Assembly: GCF_009689005.1 (NCBI RefSeq)
Contig: NZ_AP021879.1
Location: 4,464,001-4,528,000 of the forward strand
DNA from: Desulfosarcina ovata subsp. ovata
GTDB lineage: Bacteria > Desulfobacterota > Desulfobacteria > Desulfobacterales > Desulfosarcinaceae
Reading direction: 5' to 3'
Length of the DNA: 64,000 nt
Every line of letters begins with the position of its first letter. Position 1 is the stretch's first letter. This document shows, piece by piece, positions 51,455 through 60,647 of this stretch. The notes beneath the pieces are model-generated. The model saw only the letters and a program-made list of their open reading frames with translations, made no database searches and was not told the DNA's origin. The position numbers and the translations under genes are program-made.

Positions 51455-52102
51455 GATGCCTGTGTTGCCGTCATTGGTGTCAACCCATTTGCCTGTCAGT
51501 CCTCGGCTGGCGGTGCGTTTCCGGTGGACCGTCCACTCAACGCATGCCGGTTGAATTGGGACTCACATATTTTCAATGAAAAAGGCTGCCGTCACCCTAA
51601 AGTTTTTTCAACCAGTGCCGAATTGTTTAGCTGACCGCAGATGATAACCCTTTAACCATATAGAAAAACCTGATTATCCTGTCAATGCGGCCGAAAGGTA
51701 CTATGCTGTAACAACGGTGCCCGGTGTATCGTCATCAATGAAACCCAACGATGCATCCCCAAAGACTCTGTTTGGTGTGGCCAGCATCAGCCGGCCGATG
51801 GAATCGAAGCAAAATGGCCCCTAACGATCCATCTTTATGGCAGTTATCAGTGATCCCGTGTAAATAGTTCCCTTGGCATACAAGATAAAGGCAACAATTG
51901 ATTTGAAGCCACAATATAGGATTAAGTAAACAAATTATAGATAAAAGTCATATAATTTTGCTTGACAAGACATTGTTGGCAGGGTTGAATCATGATCAAG
52001 AATTGCCACCTGTTTCCTAACTGATTTAATAAACTGGATCATATTTATCGAAGAGAGCCTTGTGGAGAGCTTTGTGTTTGCTTTTTTGATTGCCATAAGA
52101 CG
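51455..52102. other. AT-rich intergenic region between the two-component genes and the pil operon
   Basis: About 650 bases without a convincing gene. It is visibly AT-richer than the left half of the window and should contain both divergent promoters. The best promoter candidate for the pil direction is listed at 51962-51990. No sigma-54 (GG-N10-GC) site, riboswitch or inverted repeat family member was recognised. Confidence 0.4.
51962..51990 (+). promoter_or_regulatory. Possible promoter of the pil gene group
   Basis: TTGACA (51962-51967), a 17-base spacer and TTGAAT (51985-51990). The -35 is perfect; the -10 matches consensus in four of six positions. It lies 113 bases before the XRE gene. 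Confidence 0.4.
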
Positions 52103-52309
52103 ATGGTTCAAATGGTGAAGAATTCGTTAAAAGAAATTAGAGAGTCCCTTTTGATGAGCAAGTCGGAACTGGCGAGAGAAGCAAATGTCTCCCCGATAAC
52201 GATTACGCGGATTGAAGAGGGTAAGCCGTGTCGGCTGGAGACCAAAAGGAAGATATTGCTGGCCCTGGGATACAGTCTTTCGGATAGTAAAAAAATTTTT
52301 GGTGAATAA
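52103..52309 (+). CDS. Small XRE-type helix-turn-helix protein
   Basis: 68 residues, nearly all a single Cro/C1-type HTH: LKEIRESLLMSKSELAREANVSPITITRIEEGKPCRLETKRKILLALGYSLSD. No effector or protease domain. It lies eleven bases upstream of pilM in the same direction and so belongs to the pil operon; it may regulate the operon itself. ATG 52112 is an alternative start. Neither start has a strong ribosome site. Confidence 0.72.
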   Translation: MVQMVKNSLKEIRESLLMSKSELAREANVSPITITRIEEGKPCRLETKRKILLALGYSLSDSKKIFGE

Positions 52310-52320
52310 AAGAGTGAACC

Positions 52321-53379
52321 ATGCTTTTTGCAAAAAAAGATCGACTTATTGGCCTTGACATCGGATCAAGATCCATAAAAGCGGCAGAGATATCCGAGAC
52401 CAAGAAGGGCCGAACCCTTGAGCGATTCGGGATTATCGATATCCCTCAGGGCTTGATTGAGGACGGTGCCATCAAAGATGCGGAGCAAGTGTCCGATACC
52501 ATTCGCCAATTATTCAAAAACTATGGAATCAAAGGACAAAACGTTGCCCTTTCCATCGGCGGGTATTCGGTGATTGTGAAAAAGATCAACGTCCAGGCCA
52601 TGTCCGACGACCAACTGCAGGATACCATCAGTTTTGAAGCAGAACAGTACATCCCGTTTGACATTGCCGATGTCAATCTGGATTTCCAGATTCTGGGAGA
52701 GAATGAAAACAATCCCAACCAGATGAACGTTTTGTTGGTTGCCGCCAAGAAGGAAATGGTCAACGATTATGTGAACCTTGCCCAGATGGCGGGACTCAAT
52801 CCCTGCATCATTGATGTGGACGCATTTGCGCTGCAGAACATTTATGAATTCAATTATGCACCGGCTGAAGATGAGAATATCGCCCTCATCGACATTGGCG
52901 CCAGTAAGACCTCGTTGAATATCCTAAAAGGCAGCACTTCGGTTTTCATGAGAGACGTCTCTCTCGGTTGCGGTCAGATCAATCAGAAGATCTCATCTTT
53001 GATCGATTGTTCTCTCGAAGAAGCCGAACAGATCAAATTCGGGGATCAGTCGGAAAAAATAACCAGCGGTGATCTTACCGATATCATCTCTTCTGTGGTT
53101 TCCGATTGGTGTACCGAGATCAGGCGAGCATTGGACTTTTTCTATTCAACCTACCCCGATGATCAGATTAAAAAGATTGTGCTCAGCGGAGGTGGTGGCA
53201 ATATAAAAGAATTCAGGCAGCTGTTGTCGGTTGAAACGTCTGCGGAGGTGACCACGATCAACCCCTTTGATGGGCTTCATATCGATGAAAATCGGTTTGA
53301 TGTGGAGTTCCTTAAACGCATATCACCCCAGGCCTCAATCAGCATGGGACTGGCAACGAGAAAAGTTGATGATAAATGA
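52321..53379 (+). CDS. pilM: Type IV pilus assembly protein PilM
   Basis: 352 residues, an actin-like ATPase-fold protein that binds the PilN N-terminus at the inner face of the membrane. Landmarks: RLIGLDIGSRSIKAAEIS (phosphate 1), ENIALIDIGASKTSLNIL (phosphate 2), KKIVLSGGGGNIKEF (adenosine motif), and the SHS2-type insert VALSIGGYSVIVKKINVQAM. The stop overlaps the pilN start (ATGA). It opens the classic pilMNOPQ order. Confidence 0.94.
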   Translation: MLFAKKDRLIGLDIGSRSIKAAEISETKKGRTLERFGIIDIPQGLIEDGAIKDAEQVSDTIRQLFKNYGIKGQNVALSIGGYSVIVKKINVQAMSDDQLQDTISFEAEQYIPFDIADVNLDFQILGENENNPNQMNVLLVAAKKEMVNDYVNLAQMAGLNPCIIDVDAFALQNIYEFNYAPAEDENIALIDIGASKTSLNILKGSTSVFMRDVSLGCGQINQKISSLIDCSLEEAEQIKFGDQSEKITSGDLTDIISSVVSDWCTEIRRALDFFYSTYPDDQIKKIVLSGGGGNIKEFRQLLSVETSAEVTTINPFDGLHIDENRFDVEFLKRISPQASISMGLATRKVDDK

Positions 53380-53939
53380 TACGCATAAATTTACTCCCAT
53401 TTCGCGCCGCACGTAAAAAAGAGAATGTCAGACGACAGTTATCCATATTTTTGTTGTCCCTTTTTCTAATTGTTATTGTTGCCTCCTGGTTCAGTTTTTA
53501 TTTGTCCGGTAAAGTAAAAACACTAAACGCTAAAATTAAAGATACCAAGGCGCAGGTAGAAAAATACAATAAAATCAACAAAGAAATTGCAGAGATCAAG
53601 AACAAACTGGCGATACTCAATAAAAAGATCGAAGTTATCAAATCCCTGGATTTGACAAGGAAGGCTCCGGTCGAATTGCTTGACGACATGTCCAGACTGG
53701 TTGTTGATAAACAGATGTGGCTTACCCATCTGGAAGACCGATCCGGCAAGATCAAGGTCGCCGGCGTTGCCTTGGACAACCCCACTGTCGCGGAATATAT
53801 GACAAGGATCGACTCTTCGGCACGCTACACCAACGTCAAATTGGTATCCATCAATCAGGATACATCAATTAAAGAACTAAAGTTGAAGCGATTTGATATC
53901 AGATTCGAGAAAGCTCCCCAAAAAACGGAATCCAAATAG
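53376..53939 (+). CDS. pilN: Type IV pilus assembly protein PilN
   Basis: 187 residues. N-terminus IRINLLPFRAARKKENVRRQ contains the INLLPFR motif that binds PilM, then one membrane segment (LSIFLLSLFLIVIVASWFSFYL), a coiled coil (residues about 45-85), and a ferredoxin-like periplasmic domain (MWLTHLEDRSGKIKVAGVALDNPTVAEYMTRI). It pairs with PilO in the alignment complex. It overlaps pilM by four bases. Confidence 0.93.
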   Translation: MIRINLLPFRAARKKENVRRQLSIFLLSLFLIVIVASWFSFYLSGKVKTLNAKIKDTKAQVEKYNKINKEIAEIKNKLAILNKKIEVIKSLDLTRKAPVELLDDMSRLVVDKQMWLTHLEDRSGKIKVAGVALDNPTVAEYMTRIDSSARYTNVKLVSINQDTSIKELKLKRFDIRFEKAPQKTESK

Positions 53940-53950
53940 GTGTTGAGGAA

Positions 53951-54586
53951 ATGAACAAGGGCAAAGCGGTTTCCACTGAAAAAATAAATCCACTATTTGA
54001 AAAGCTTGAACAGCTTTCCAAGGCTCAGCGGATTGGAATCTGGGTCGGAATCCTGATCCTGGTTATCGTCGGTTTTGTCTATTTTTCTTATCTTCCCATG
54101 TTTAAACAGATCGACAAACTAAACGCCAACTTGGCCAAGGTTGAAAAAGAGCTGGAAGTGGCCAAGAAAAATGCGCGCCAGTTGAATGACTATCGAAAAA
54201 AGATGCAGGATGCCGAAGAGCAGTTTAAAATCGTTATGCGGGCATTGCCTGAAAAAGAAGAAATTCCAACGTTGCTTACCGGAATTTCAAAGGCAGGCAA
54301 AGACTCCGGCCTGACGTTTGTTCTCTTTCAGCCCAAACCTGAAGTAAAAAAGGATTTTTATGCTGAAATTCCACTCGCCCTCCGTGTTACCGGGGATTAT
54401 CATGGTGTGGCAACATTTTTTGAAAGCGTTGCCGGACTGAATCGTATCGTGAACATCCGCGATATCAATCTGACACCGGAAAAGGGTGGCAAGAGTCTGA
54501 CAACGACCTGTACGGCGGTGACTTACAAATTTATCGAAGCATCGAACACAAAAAAGAAGCCATCAAAAAGATCGAGAAGGAAATAG
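53951..54586 (+). CDS. pilO: Type IV pilus assembly protein PilO
   Basis: 211 residues: cytoplasmic N-terminus, one membrane segment (IGIWVGILILVIVGFVYFSYL), coiled coil (about 60-100), and a periplasmic ferredoxin-like domain with the PilO text LPEKEEIPTLLTGISKAGKDSGLTFVLFQP and LALRVTGDYHGVATFFESVAGLNRIVNIRDI. The C-terminus is strongly basic. It forms the heterodimer with PilN and recruits PilP. GAGG precedes the start. Confidence 0.93.
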   Translation: MNKGKAVSTEKINPLFEKLEQLSKAQRIGIWVGILILVIVGFVYFSYLPMFKQIDKLNANLAKVEKELEVAKKNARQLNDYRKKMQDAEEQFKIVMRALPEKEEIPTLLTGISKAGKDSGLTFVLFQPKPEVKKDFYAEIPLALRVTGDYHGVATFFESVAGLNRIVNIRDINLTPEKGGKSLTTTCTAVTYKFIEASNTKKKPSKRSRRK

Positions 54587-54599
54587 AAGCGATAAAACC

Positions 54600-55214
54600 A
54601 TGCCAATGCAAAATAGACAATCCTGTATTATTGTGGCCTTGATCGTTCTTTTGTCATGCTTTCTCTGGAATTGCGACGATCAGAAGAAAGAACCAAGAGC
54701 TCCGGTTGTCAGCAAAAAAATAGCCGTGCATACAGCGCCTGCTCCGCCGAAAACAACCGATCATGCTGTGGTTTCACCGTCAGAGCCAGTGTCGAAAGAA
54801 GAGCCTGAAGTTGAAAAGGCGTCGCTTGTGGCAGAGCGGATTTATGATCCCAAAGATCGCCTGAATCCTTTTATTCCCCTATTTAAAACAGAAACCAGCG
54901 AAACGCTTTCACAACCATCCGAGAAGTCGAAAAGAAAGCGGCGAATGCCCCAAACGCCTCTGGAAAAAATCAGTCTTGAACAGCTTAAACTAGTGGCCAT
55001 CATCCGGGCAGGATCGGGAAACAGGGCACTTGTGGAAGATAGTAGCGGAAAGGGATATATTGTTAAAAAGGGGAGTTATATTGGATTGAATTCGGGTATC
55101 GTGACTCAGATTGAACCCAACCGCATTTTCGTCGAAGAAGAGTTGGAAAACCTAATGGGCGAATTGGTTCTTCAAAATACCGAAATAAAACTTCAGAAAC
55201 CTGCTGGAGAGTGA
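54600..55214 (+). CDS. pilP: Type IV pilus assembly lipoprotein PilP
   Basis: 204 residues. A hydrophobic N-terminus ends in FLWNCDDQKKE, with the Cys a candidate lipidation site although the lipobox is atypical. A long Pro/Thr/Glu linker follows (residues 30-115), then the PilP HR domain: LEKISLEQLKLVAIIRAGSGNRALVEDSSGKGYIVKKGSYIGLNSGIVTQIEPNRIFVEE. It links PilNO to the PilQ secretin. pilQ starts one base after its stop. Confidence 0.9.
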   Translation: MPMQNRQSCIIVALIVLLSCFLWNCDDQKKEPRAPVVSKKIAVHTAPAPPKTTDHAVVSPSEPVSKEEPEVEKASLVAERIYDPKDRLNPFIPLFKTETSETLSQPSEKSKRKRRMPQTPLEKISLEQLKLVAIIRAGSGNRALVEDSSGKGYIVKKGSYIGLNSGIVTQIEPNRIFVEEELENLMGELVLQNTEIKLQKPAGE

Positions 55215-55215
55215 T

Positions 55216-57576
55216 ATGCGCAACTTAGGGATTAAATTTTCAGAAAGATTGACACTCACTTTTTGCATGGCCTTGGTTGTCGCTGTTTTATCCGCTGGGT
55301 GTGCAGCCCGGCAATCGGGCATGGAAAAGGCAGCATCGAGCCCATTGGCAGAGATTACCTCCATTGAATTGTCCCAGGATGTAAATTTCGCCAATGTCGT
55401 AATCCGTGGGACCGAACCGTTGACCTATATGGCGGTAAAGCAGAGGGAGCCCATTGGGGTTGTGATTCTTATTCCCGGTAGCCGGTTGACTCTGACCAGC
55501 CCGGATCTCCAATCCCCAGGACCACCCGTCAAGGCTATTCATGCGAGCCAGGCTGAGGCCAAAATCGATACTTCGCGGATCGAAATTCTTTTGGCTGCCG
55601 ACAGCTCCTACAACGTTGTTAAAGATGGCAACGCGCTTAAAATACAATTTTCAAAGACTCCGTTGGACGTGAGTTCTGCCGCAACGGTTCTCCCAGCGCC
55701 ATCCGTTCAATCGAACCCATCCCCAGCCACGCCTCAGACCGTTGCATCAACGGGTGTTTACCAGGGAACGGGGATGCCGGTGGGCAGCGAAAATCAGATC
55801 TGGGTGAATCGAATCGACTTTTTAGGGGAGCCAAACGGTCGTTCGACCTTATCCATTGAGACTACGGCACCCGTGGATTATAAAATCAACAAGGTCTCCA
55901 ACCGGCTTTTGGAACTGCGTCTGATGGGTACCAATATCGCCGAATTCCGGCAGCGTCCGCTGATTACGACGCGTTTCGAAAGTGCCGTCAATCGAATCGT
56001 GCCGGTCCAACTGCCATCAATGAGGGGGTATTCTCTTTTTTCCATCGAACTGCGCGAACCCGTTGGGTATCATACCGAGCAGGTCGGTGGACTCCTTTTG
56101 GTTCATTTTGATGCATCCTCTGTTCCGCCGGCACCTGTCGATGAAGCCAATTTGCCTGCCTGGAAAAAGGTCCTTACGGAGACTCTCGGCATGAGTGGAA
56201 TGGATATGACAGGGTCTGGGGCACAATCCTCGGGTACCCCCCGCCTGGCATCACAGCCGAATCCGGATACCGTGGGTGAGCCAGCCATGCCGGACGTTGT
56301 TCTCGACTCGGATCAGGCTGTTGTCGTAACAAAAAAAATCAAAACCTATAAGGGTGAAAAGATTGCTCTGGATTTCTACCAGACCGACATAAAAAATGTA
56401 TTTAGGATTCTCCGCGAAGTGAGCGGCAAGAACTTTGCCATTGATAAAGATGTCAGCGGCAAAGTGACCATGACCCTCGATAAACCGGTTCCCTGGGACC
56501 AGGTCATGGATCTGGTGCTGCGAATGAATCAGCTCGGGATGATTGTCGAGGGCGATATTATCCGCATCGCCACGCTATCCACTCTGAAAAAAGAAAACGA
56601 CCTGCGCAAGGCGCAAATTGCCTCCCTGCAAGAAGAGAAAAAGCAGATCAAGGCGTTGGAACCTCTTGAAACCCGCTACATCCCGATCAGTTATTCCGAT
56701 GCCGGGAAAGAGGTCTTGCCTCACATTCAGAACATTATTTCCAAAGATCGCGGGTCTGTCACCGTGGATACCAAGAACAATCAGCTCATCGTTACCGACA
56801 CTGCCGACAAAATTGCCCAGGCGATTGAAATTGCAAGGCAGATCGACAAGGTCACTTCTCAGGTGATCATTGAGGCAAGAATTGTTGAAATCAGTGAAAC
56901 GTTTTCTAGAGAAGTGGGATTTGAATGGGGGCTGAGCGTTGGGCCGGTCAGTATGAATGAAGGCGGCACAACTTACGAAACCAACGTAGCCATGAACTAT
57001 CCGGCCAGTACTTCCAATGGAATTGGTTTGACCTATAACAAAATCGCGGGTACGCCTTTCACATTAGACGCCGCGCTTACCGCTTTGGAAACGAACGGGA
57101 AGGGCAAAATTCTCTCTTCTCCCAAAATCGTTACCCTGAACAACAAGAAGGCGAAGATCAAACAAGGGCAAGAATATGGCTATCTTGAAAGGGATTCTTC
57201 TGGTGGATCGTCGGTTTCTTTCAAGGATGTGGACTTGCTGTTGGAGGTAACTCCGCACGTCACTCCAGACAACAGGATCTCGCTAAGCATTTTGATTACC
57301 AAGAATGATGTGGTCGATTTTGTAGACGATGTACCGGTCATATCTACGAACGAAGCCGAAACGGAATTGCTGGTTAATGATGGGGATACCATTGTTATCG
57401 GTGGAATTATCAAAAAGACTCGGTCAAATACCAAAAATGCATTTCCAGGATTACACAAAGTTCCGGTTCTCGGTTGGCTATTTCAAAGTAATCTTGAAGA
57501 GAACGACAATAGCGAATTGCTGATTTTTATGAATCCGAAGATCGTTCAGTTGGAGCAACGAAACATGGTCAATTGA
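55216..57576 (+). CDS. pilQ: Type IV pilus secretin PilQ
   Basis: 786 residues. The signal ends LSAGCAARQSG, a good lipobox, so the mature protein may be lipidated, unlike many PilQ proteins. Order: AMIN-type domains (residues about 45-170 and 190-310), a Pro-rich linker, the STN/N0 domain (ALDFYQTDIKNVFRILREVSGKNFAIDKDVSGKVTMTL), N1 (LETRYIPISYSDAGKEVLPHIQNIIS), and the secretin domain (VIIEARIVEISETFSREVGFEWG to LLIFMNPKIVQLEQ, with the VPVLGWLF motif). Forms the outer-membrane pore of the pilus. A weak stem-loop covers its stop codon. Confidence 0.95.
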   Translation: MRNLGIKFSERLTLTFCMALVVAVLSAGCAARQSGMEKAASSPLAEITSIELSQDVNFANVVIRGTEPLTYMAVKQREPIGVVILIPGSRLTLTSPDLQSPGPPVKAIHASQAEAKIDTSRIEILLAADSSYNVVKDGNALKIQFSKTPLDVSSAATVLPAPSVQSNPSPATPQTVASTGVYQGTGMPVGSENQIWVNRIDFLGEPNGRSTLSIETTAPVDYKINKVSNRLLELRLMGTNIAEFRQRPLITTRFESAVNRIVPVQLPSMRGYSLFSIELREPVGYHTEQVGGLLLVHFDASSVPPAPVDEANLPAWKKVLTETLGMSGMDMTGSGAQSSGTPRLASQPNPDTVGEPAMPDVVLDSDQAVVVTKKIKTYKGEKIALDFYQTDIKNVFRILREVSGKNFAIDKDVSGKVTMTLDKPVPWDQVMDLVLRMNQLGMIVEGDIIRIATLSTLKKENDLRKAQIASLQEEKKQIKALEPLETRYIPISYSDAGKEVLPHIQNIISKDRGSVTVDTKNNQLIVTDTADKIAQAIEIARQIDKVTSQVIIEARIVEISETFSREVGFEWGLSVGPVSMNEGGTTYETNVAMNYPASTSNGIGLTYNKIAGTPFTLDAALTALETNGKGKILSSPKIVTLNNKKAKIKQGQEYGYLERDSSGGSSVSFKDVDLLLEVTPHVTPDNRISLSILITKNDVVDFVDDVPVISTNEAETELLVNDGDTIVIGGIIKKTRSNTKNAFPGLHKVPVLGWLFQSNLEENDNSELLIFMNPKIVQLEQRNMVN

Positions 57577-57598
57577 ATTAACATTTAGAATTCAATTG
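57570..57598. other. Stem-loop over the pilQ stop codon
   Basis: Perfect 10-base arms CAATTGAATT (57570-57579) and AATTCAATTG (57589-57598) with a nine-base loop. There is no T-run, and the arms are AT-rich, so termination is uncertain. Confidence 0.4.
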
Positions 57599-57736
57599 CG
57601 ACCTGACGAAAAAACGGTGCAAGCGTCCTATGCTTTGATGTTTTCCAGACACCGGAAAATAAGTCGCTTTCTTACACGACTGTCAACTTTGAACTTTAAT
57701 AATTTTTTATTATTTTGCATTTCTGGAGGAAGTTTC

Positions 57737-59803
57737 ATGAAAAACCAAGTTAGCTGGTTTCGCTTTGCGAGTGCTATAATTATTGTTTTATTTGTATTCT
57801 TGGGATGTTCATCGGGCGGCGGAGGCGGTGATGATGACAGTTCTGATACCACGACCGATACGACGACTACTGCAAGCGTTGCTGAAATTCTTGTCGAAGC
57901 AGAGAACAGCTCCATCAATGTAGAGGAAAGCGCTGAAATCATCGCCTGGGTGTATGATGACAGCGGAAGCCCGATGGCGAATACTACGATCAGTTTTTCC
58001 CTTGATTATCCTTCCCTGGCTTATATTTCTCCATCCATCGCAACAACGAATTCAGATGGTAAGGTAACGGCTACACTGACGGCTCGAAGCAAACAAGGCG
58101 AAATCATCGTTTCTGCGTCTAACGACGAAATTACAAGCAATGATGAAACCGTTAGCATTTTGTCGGGTGTATCACCGGATACAATAACCGTGACGGCAAC
58201 CCCCATGACATTATTGATTGGAGGAACCAGTTCAATCCAGGCCGAAGTGCTTGACAAGGATGGCAATGCGGTTCCTGATGGGACTTCGGTCTCCTTTGAA
58301 GTCGCCAATGATAATTTTGGCAGCATGTCTCCGGCAACAAATACAACGGCAAATGGGTTTGCCAGTTCGACATTTACTTCCTCATCTACAGCCGGGACAG
58401 TCGCCGTCGAGGTGTCGGTTGGTCAAATCAACAACAGTGTCGATCTTATTATTAATGACACCCAGCCGGCGTCATTGTCATTTAATGCCGCTGATCCGGA
58501 AATTATTGCGATTAAAGAATCCGGGGGAAACGAAACATCTGACATTTCATTTCAAGTTATAGATCAAAACGGGGACCCGAAGAGCGGTATTGCCGTTACG
58601 ATGACAATCATAAAAGGACCTGGTGGGGGTGAGTACATTGATACGGATAGCACACCAGAAGAAATTGTGGTTTCTTCCGCTAGCGATGGTTTGGCAACTG
58701 TAACCCTGCACAGCGGTTCCAACGCCGGGCCGGTGACCATTAGAGCACAAATGACGGTTGATGGTGTGGCTATGGTCGCCAATTCTGCGGCAGTTTCCAT
58801 TGGGGGCGGTGTTCCCTCGGCCTCCCGTTTCAGTGTCTCTGCAAGCGTGCTGAATATCCCCGGACTGGACGAAAATGGAAAAACTACCGAAATTACAGCG
58901 TGGTTGACTGATCGCTTCGGGAATTACAATATTCTGGAGGGTACCACCGTATCGTTCTGGTCCGAAGCCGCTTTGGCCGTTGATGCCGCCAACGTTACTG
59001 CAAGCGCTGATGGGTCCGATTCAGCGGTAGCCACAGTTACTGCACGTACTCAACATCCGGTTATCGATCCAATTCCGGGCGGCGAGGATGTGGCGCCTTT
59101 TGATTGGGAAAATGAACTGATGGACTATGTCAGCACCACCTATGGCTGGGCGGGGACGACCCACCCGCGGGACGGTTTGGTTTCAATACTTGTCTATACC
59201 GAGGGTGAAGAGGGGTTTGACGACCTAAATGCCAATGGCGTATATGATAGTGGCGAGACGTTTGAGGATACCATTGACGATCCATTCATCGACTACAACG
59301 ACAACGGTGAATATGACGGTACCGACAGTTCAGACCCAGCAGAAATATACAACGATGCAAACGACACCACAGGGTGGGACAGCTATAACGGGATATGGGA
59401 TGATCAAAAAGATATTTTTTATAATTTCAAAATATTGATTACCGGAGAACCCCATATCGCCATTGCACCGACTACTTTCAACATCGCCGACGGAGGTTCT
59501 CAGTCGTTTACCTTTCTGGTTTGCGATGAAAACCTTAATTATTTGAGTGAAGGGACTTCCATATCGGTATCAATTGAAGGCGGCGGAAAGCTATTCGCGG
59601 ATGAAATTGAATTGGACGACAGTAGTGCCTTACCAGGCATAAATGGCTCCTACACGTCACATCTACCGCAAATCGAATATAATGCGACAATTATGGATAG
59701 TGATTCCGGTGACAGTAATGATCCCGTGCTGACAACTTTGACAATAACCGTGAATTGGGAAGGAAATACAGAAGAACTATCCATTATAGGGTATGTCGAC
59801 TAG
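57737..59803 (+). CDS. Large surface lipoprotein with bacterial Ig-like (Big_1) repeats
   Basis: 688 residues. Lipoprotein signal ending VFLGCSSGGGGG, a Ser/Asp/Thr linker, then three Ig-like repeats resembling invasin/intimin domains (SINVEESAEIIAWVYDDSGSPMANTTISFS..., TMTLLIGGTSSIQAEVLDKDGNAVPDGTSVSFEV..., SFQVIDQNGDPKSGIAVTMTI...). Residues about 490-575 hold calcium-loop-like text (FDDLNANGVYDSGETFED, DYNDNGEYDGTDSSD). The start has TGGAGG eight bases upstream. It follows pilQ by 160 bases and is as AT-rich as the pil genes. Probably an adhesin or outer-surface structural protein; a link to pili is inferred from position only. Confidence 0.78.
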   Translation: MKNQVSWFRFASAIIIVLFVFLGCSSGGGGGDDDSSDTTTDTTTTASVAEILVEAENSSINVEESAEIIAWVYDDSGSPMANTTISFSLDYPSLAYISPSIATTNSDGKVTATLTARSKQGEIIVSASNDEITSNDETVSILSGVSPDTITVTATPMTLLIGGTSSIQAEVLDKDGNAVPDGTSVSFEVANDNFGSMSPATNTTANGFASSTFTSSSTAGTVAVEVSVGQINNSVDLIINDTQPASLSFNAADPEIIAIKESGGNETSDISFQVIDQNGDPKSGIAVTMTIIKGPGGGEYIDTDSTPEEIVVSSASDGLATVTLHSGSNAGPVTIRAQMTVDGVAMVANSAAVSIGGGVPSASRFSVSASVLNIPGLDENGKTTEITAWLTDRFGNYNILEGTTVSFWSEAALAVDAANVTASADGSDSAVATVTARTQHPVIDPIPGGEDVAPFDWENELMDYVSTTYGWAGTTHPRDGLVSILVYTEGEEGFDDLNANGVYDSGETFEDTIDDPFIDYNDNGEYDGTDSSDPAEIYNDANDTTGWDSYNGIWDDQKDIFYNFKILITGEPHIAIAPTTFNIADGGSQSFTFLVCDENLNYLSEGTSISVSIEGGGKLFADEIELDDSSALPGINGSYTSHLPQIEYNATIMDSDSGDSNDPVLTTLTITVNWEGNTEELSIIGYVD

Positions 59804-59832
59804 GTGATTATTTGCCGTGATATTCAACTTGA

Positions 59833-59872
59833 CCATCTGCCTCGAAGGGTTTTCTCGGGGCAGATGGCTTTA
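59833..59872 (+). terminator. Terminator after the Ig-like lipoprotein gene
   Basis: Arms CCATCTGCC (59833-59841) and GGCAGATGG (59859-59867), extended inward by CGA/TCG across one bulge, followed by CTTTAT. The U-tract is short, but the stem is strong. Confidence 0.6.
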
Positions 59873-60091
59873 TACCCAATGTCGTTGACTTAATGATTTA
59901 CGATAAATAATATACCAAAATTCAAGCAGGCCTGATTATAATGCCTCAATTATAGGCAACCTTACGCCGTTCCAATGCTTTTCCAAAATCCCCAGCATTG
60001 CTCTACAGGATTGTATTTTCTGTGATATGGCGGGTAGTAGAGCAGTTGAATAGGCTTTGCGATATGATCCGTAAACCCATGGTTTTATCCA
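59873..60091. other. Intergenic region, about 220 bases, nothing recognised
   Basis: Between the terminator and the Nudix gene. No coding frame, promoter or palindrome family member was found. Confidence 0.35.
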
Positions 60092-60643
60092 TCATGAGAT
60101 GATTTCCTGCCATTTGAGATCAATTCTATCCATTTGAAATTCAAATCGGTTTTCCGGTCGGTCCTGAAAAAAGTCGTGTAGCGTCTTTTCAACCACGTTG
60201 AAGGCGATGGTTTCCCAAGGGATTTCATCCTCCGGCATCAATTTTACCTCGGCACTTTCAGGGGTGGGGTGAAAGTCAAGGGCCTCCAACCGCGCGAGAA
60301 ACATCAGGTAGATCTGGTTGATGTGAACAATGTCGATCATCCGGTACGGTCTCAAGTCGGTGACTCGGCTGCCGGTCTCCTCGAGGGTTTCCCGCCTAGC
60401 ACCGTCGGCAACGGTTTCGCCGTTCTCCAGAAAGCCTGCGGGCAGGGTCCAGTATCCCTTGCGCGGGTTGATATTCCGGCGGCACATGAGGATGCGGTCG
60501 TCCCAGATGGGGATGCAGCCGACGACGAGTTTTGGATTTTGATAATGAACGGTACCACAGGCTTGGCAGACATGTCGCGGGCGGTCATCGCCCGCAGGAA
60601 CCGTAAGCGTTACAGGCCCGCCGCATTGGGAGCAAAAATTCAT
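60092..60643 (-). CDS. Nudix hydrolase with N-terminal zinc ribbon
   Basis: 183 residues. Zinc ribbon CSQCGGPV...CQACGTVHYQNPK (residues 4-35), then the Nudix box GFLENGETVADGARRETLEETGSRV, which satisfies GX5EX7REUXEEXGU. The ribbon plus box is as in NudC-type NADH pyrophosphatases, but the protein lacks the NudC N-terminal domain and the SQPWPFPxS motif, so the substrate is open. surE lies four bases upstream, so they are cotranscribed. Confidence 0.85.
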   Translation of the reverse strand: MNFCSQCGGPVTLTVPAGDDRPRHVCQACGTVHYQNPKLVVGCIPIWDDRILMCRRNINPRKGYWTLPAGFLENGETVADGARRETLEETGSRVTDLRPYRMIDIVHINQIYLMFLARLEALDFHPTPESAEVKLMPEDEIPWETIAFNVVEKTLHDFFQDRPENRFEFQMDRIDLKWQEIIS

Positions 60644-60647
60644 GTAC

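Noticed and set aside
51970..51995. Sigma-54 promoter before the pil genes (TTGGCAGGG...)
   Set aside because: The GG and GC doublets do not have the required ten-base spacing.
51455..60091. AT-rich pil region as a prophage or genomic island
   Set aside because: No integrase, attachment repeats or tRNA; pilMNOPQ is core machinery in the group, and lower GC alone is not enough.
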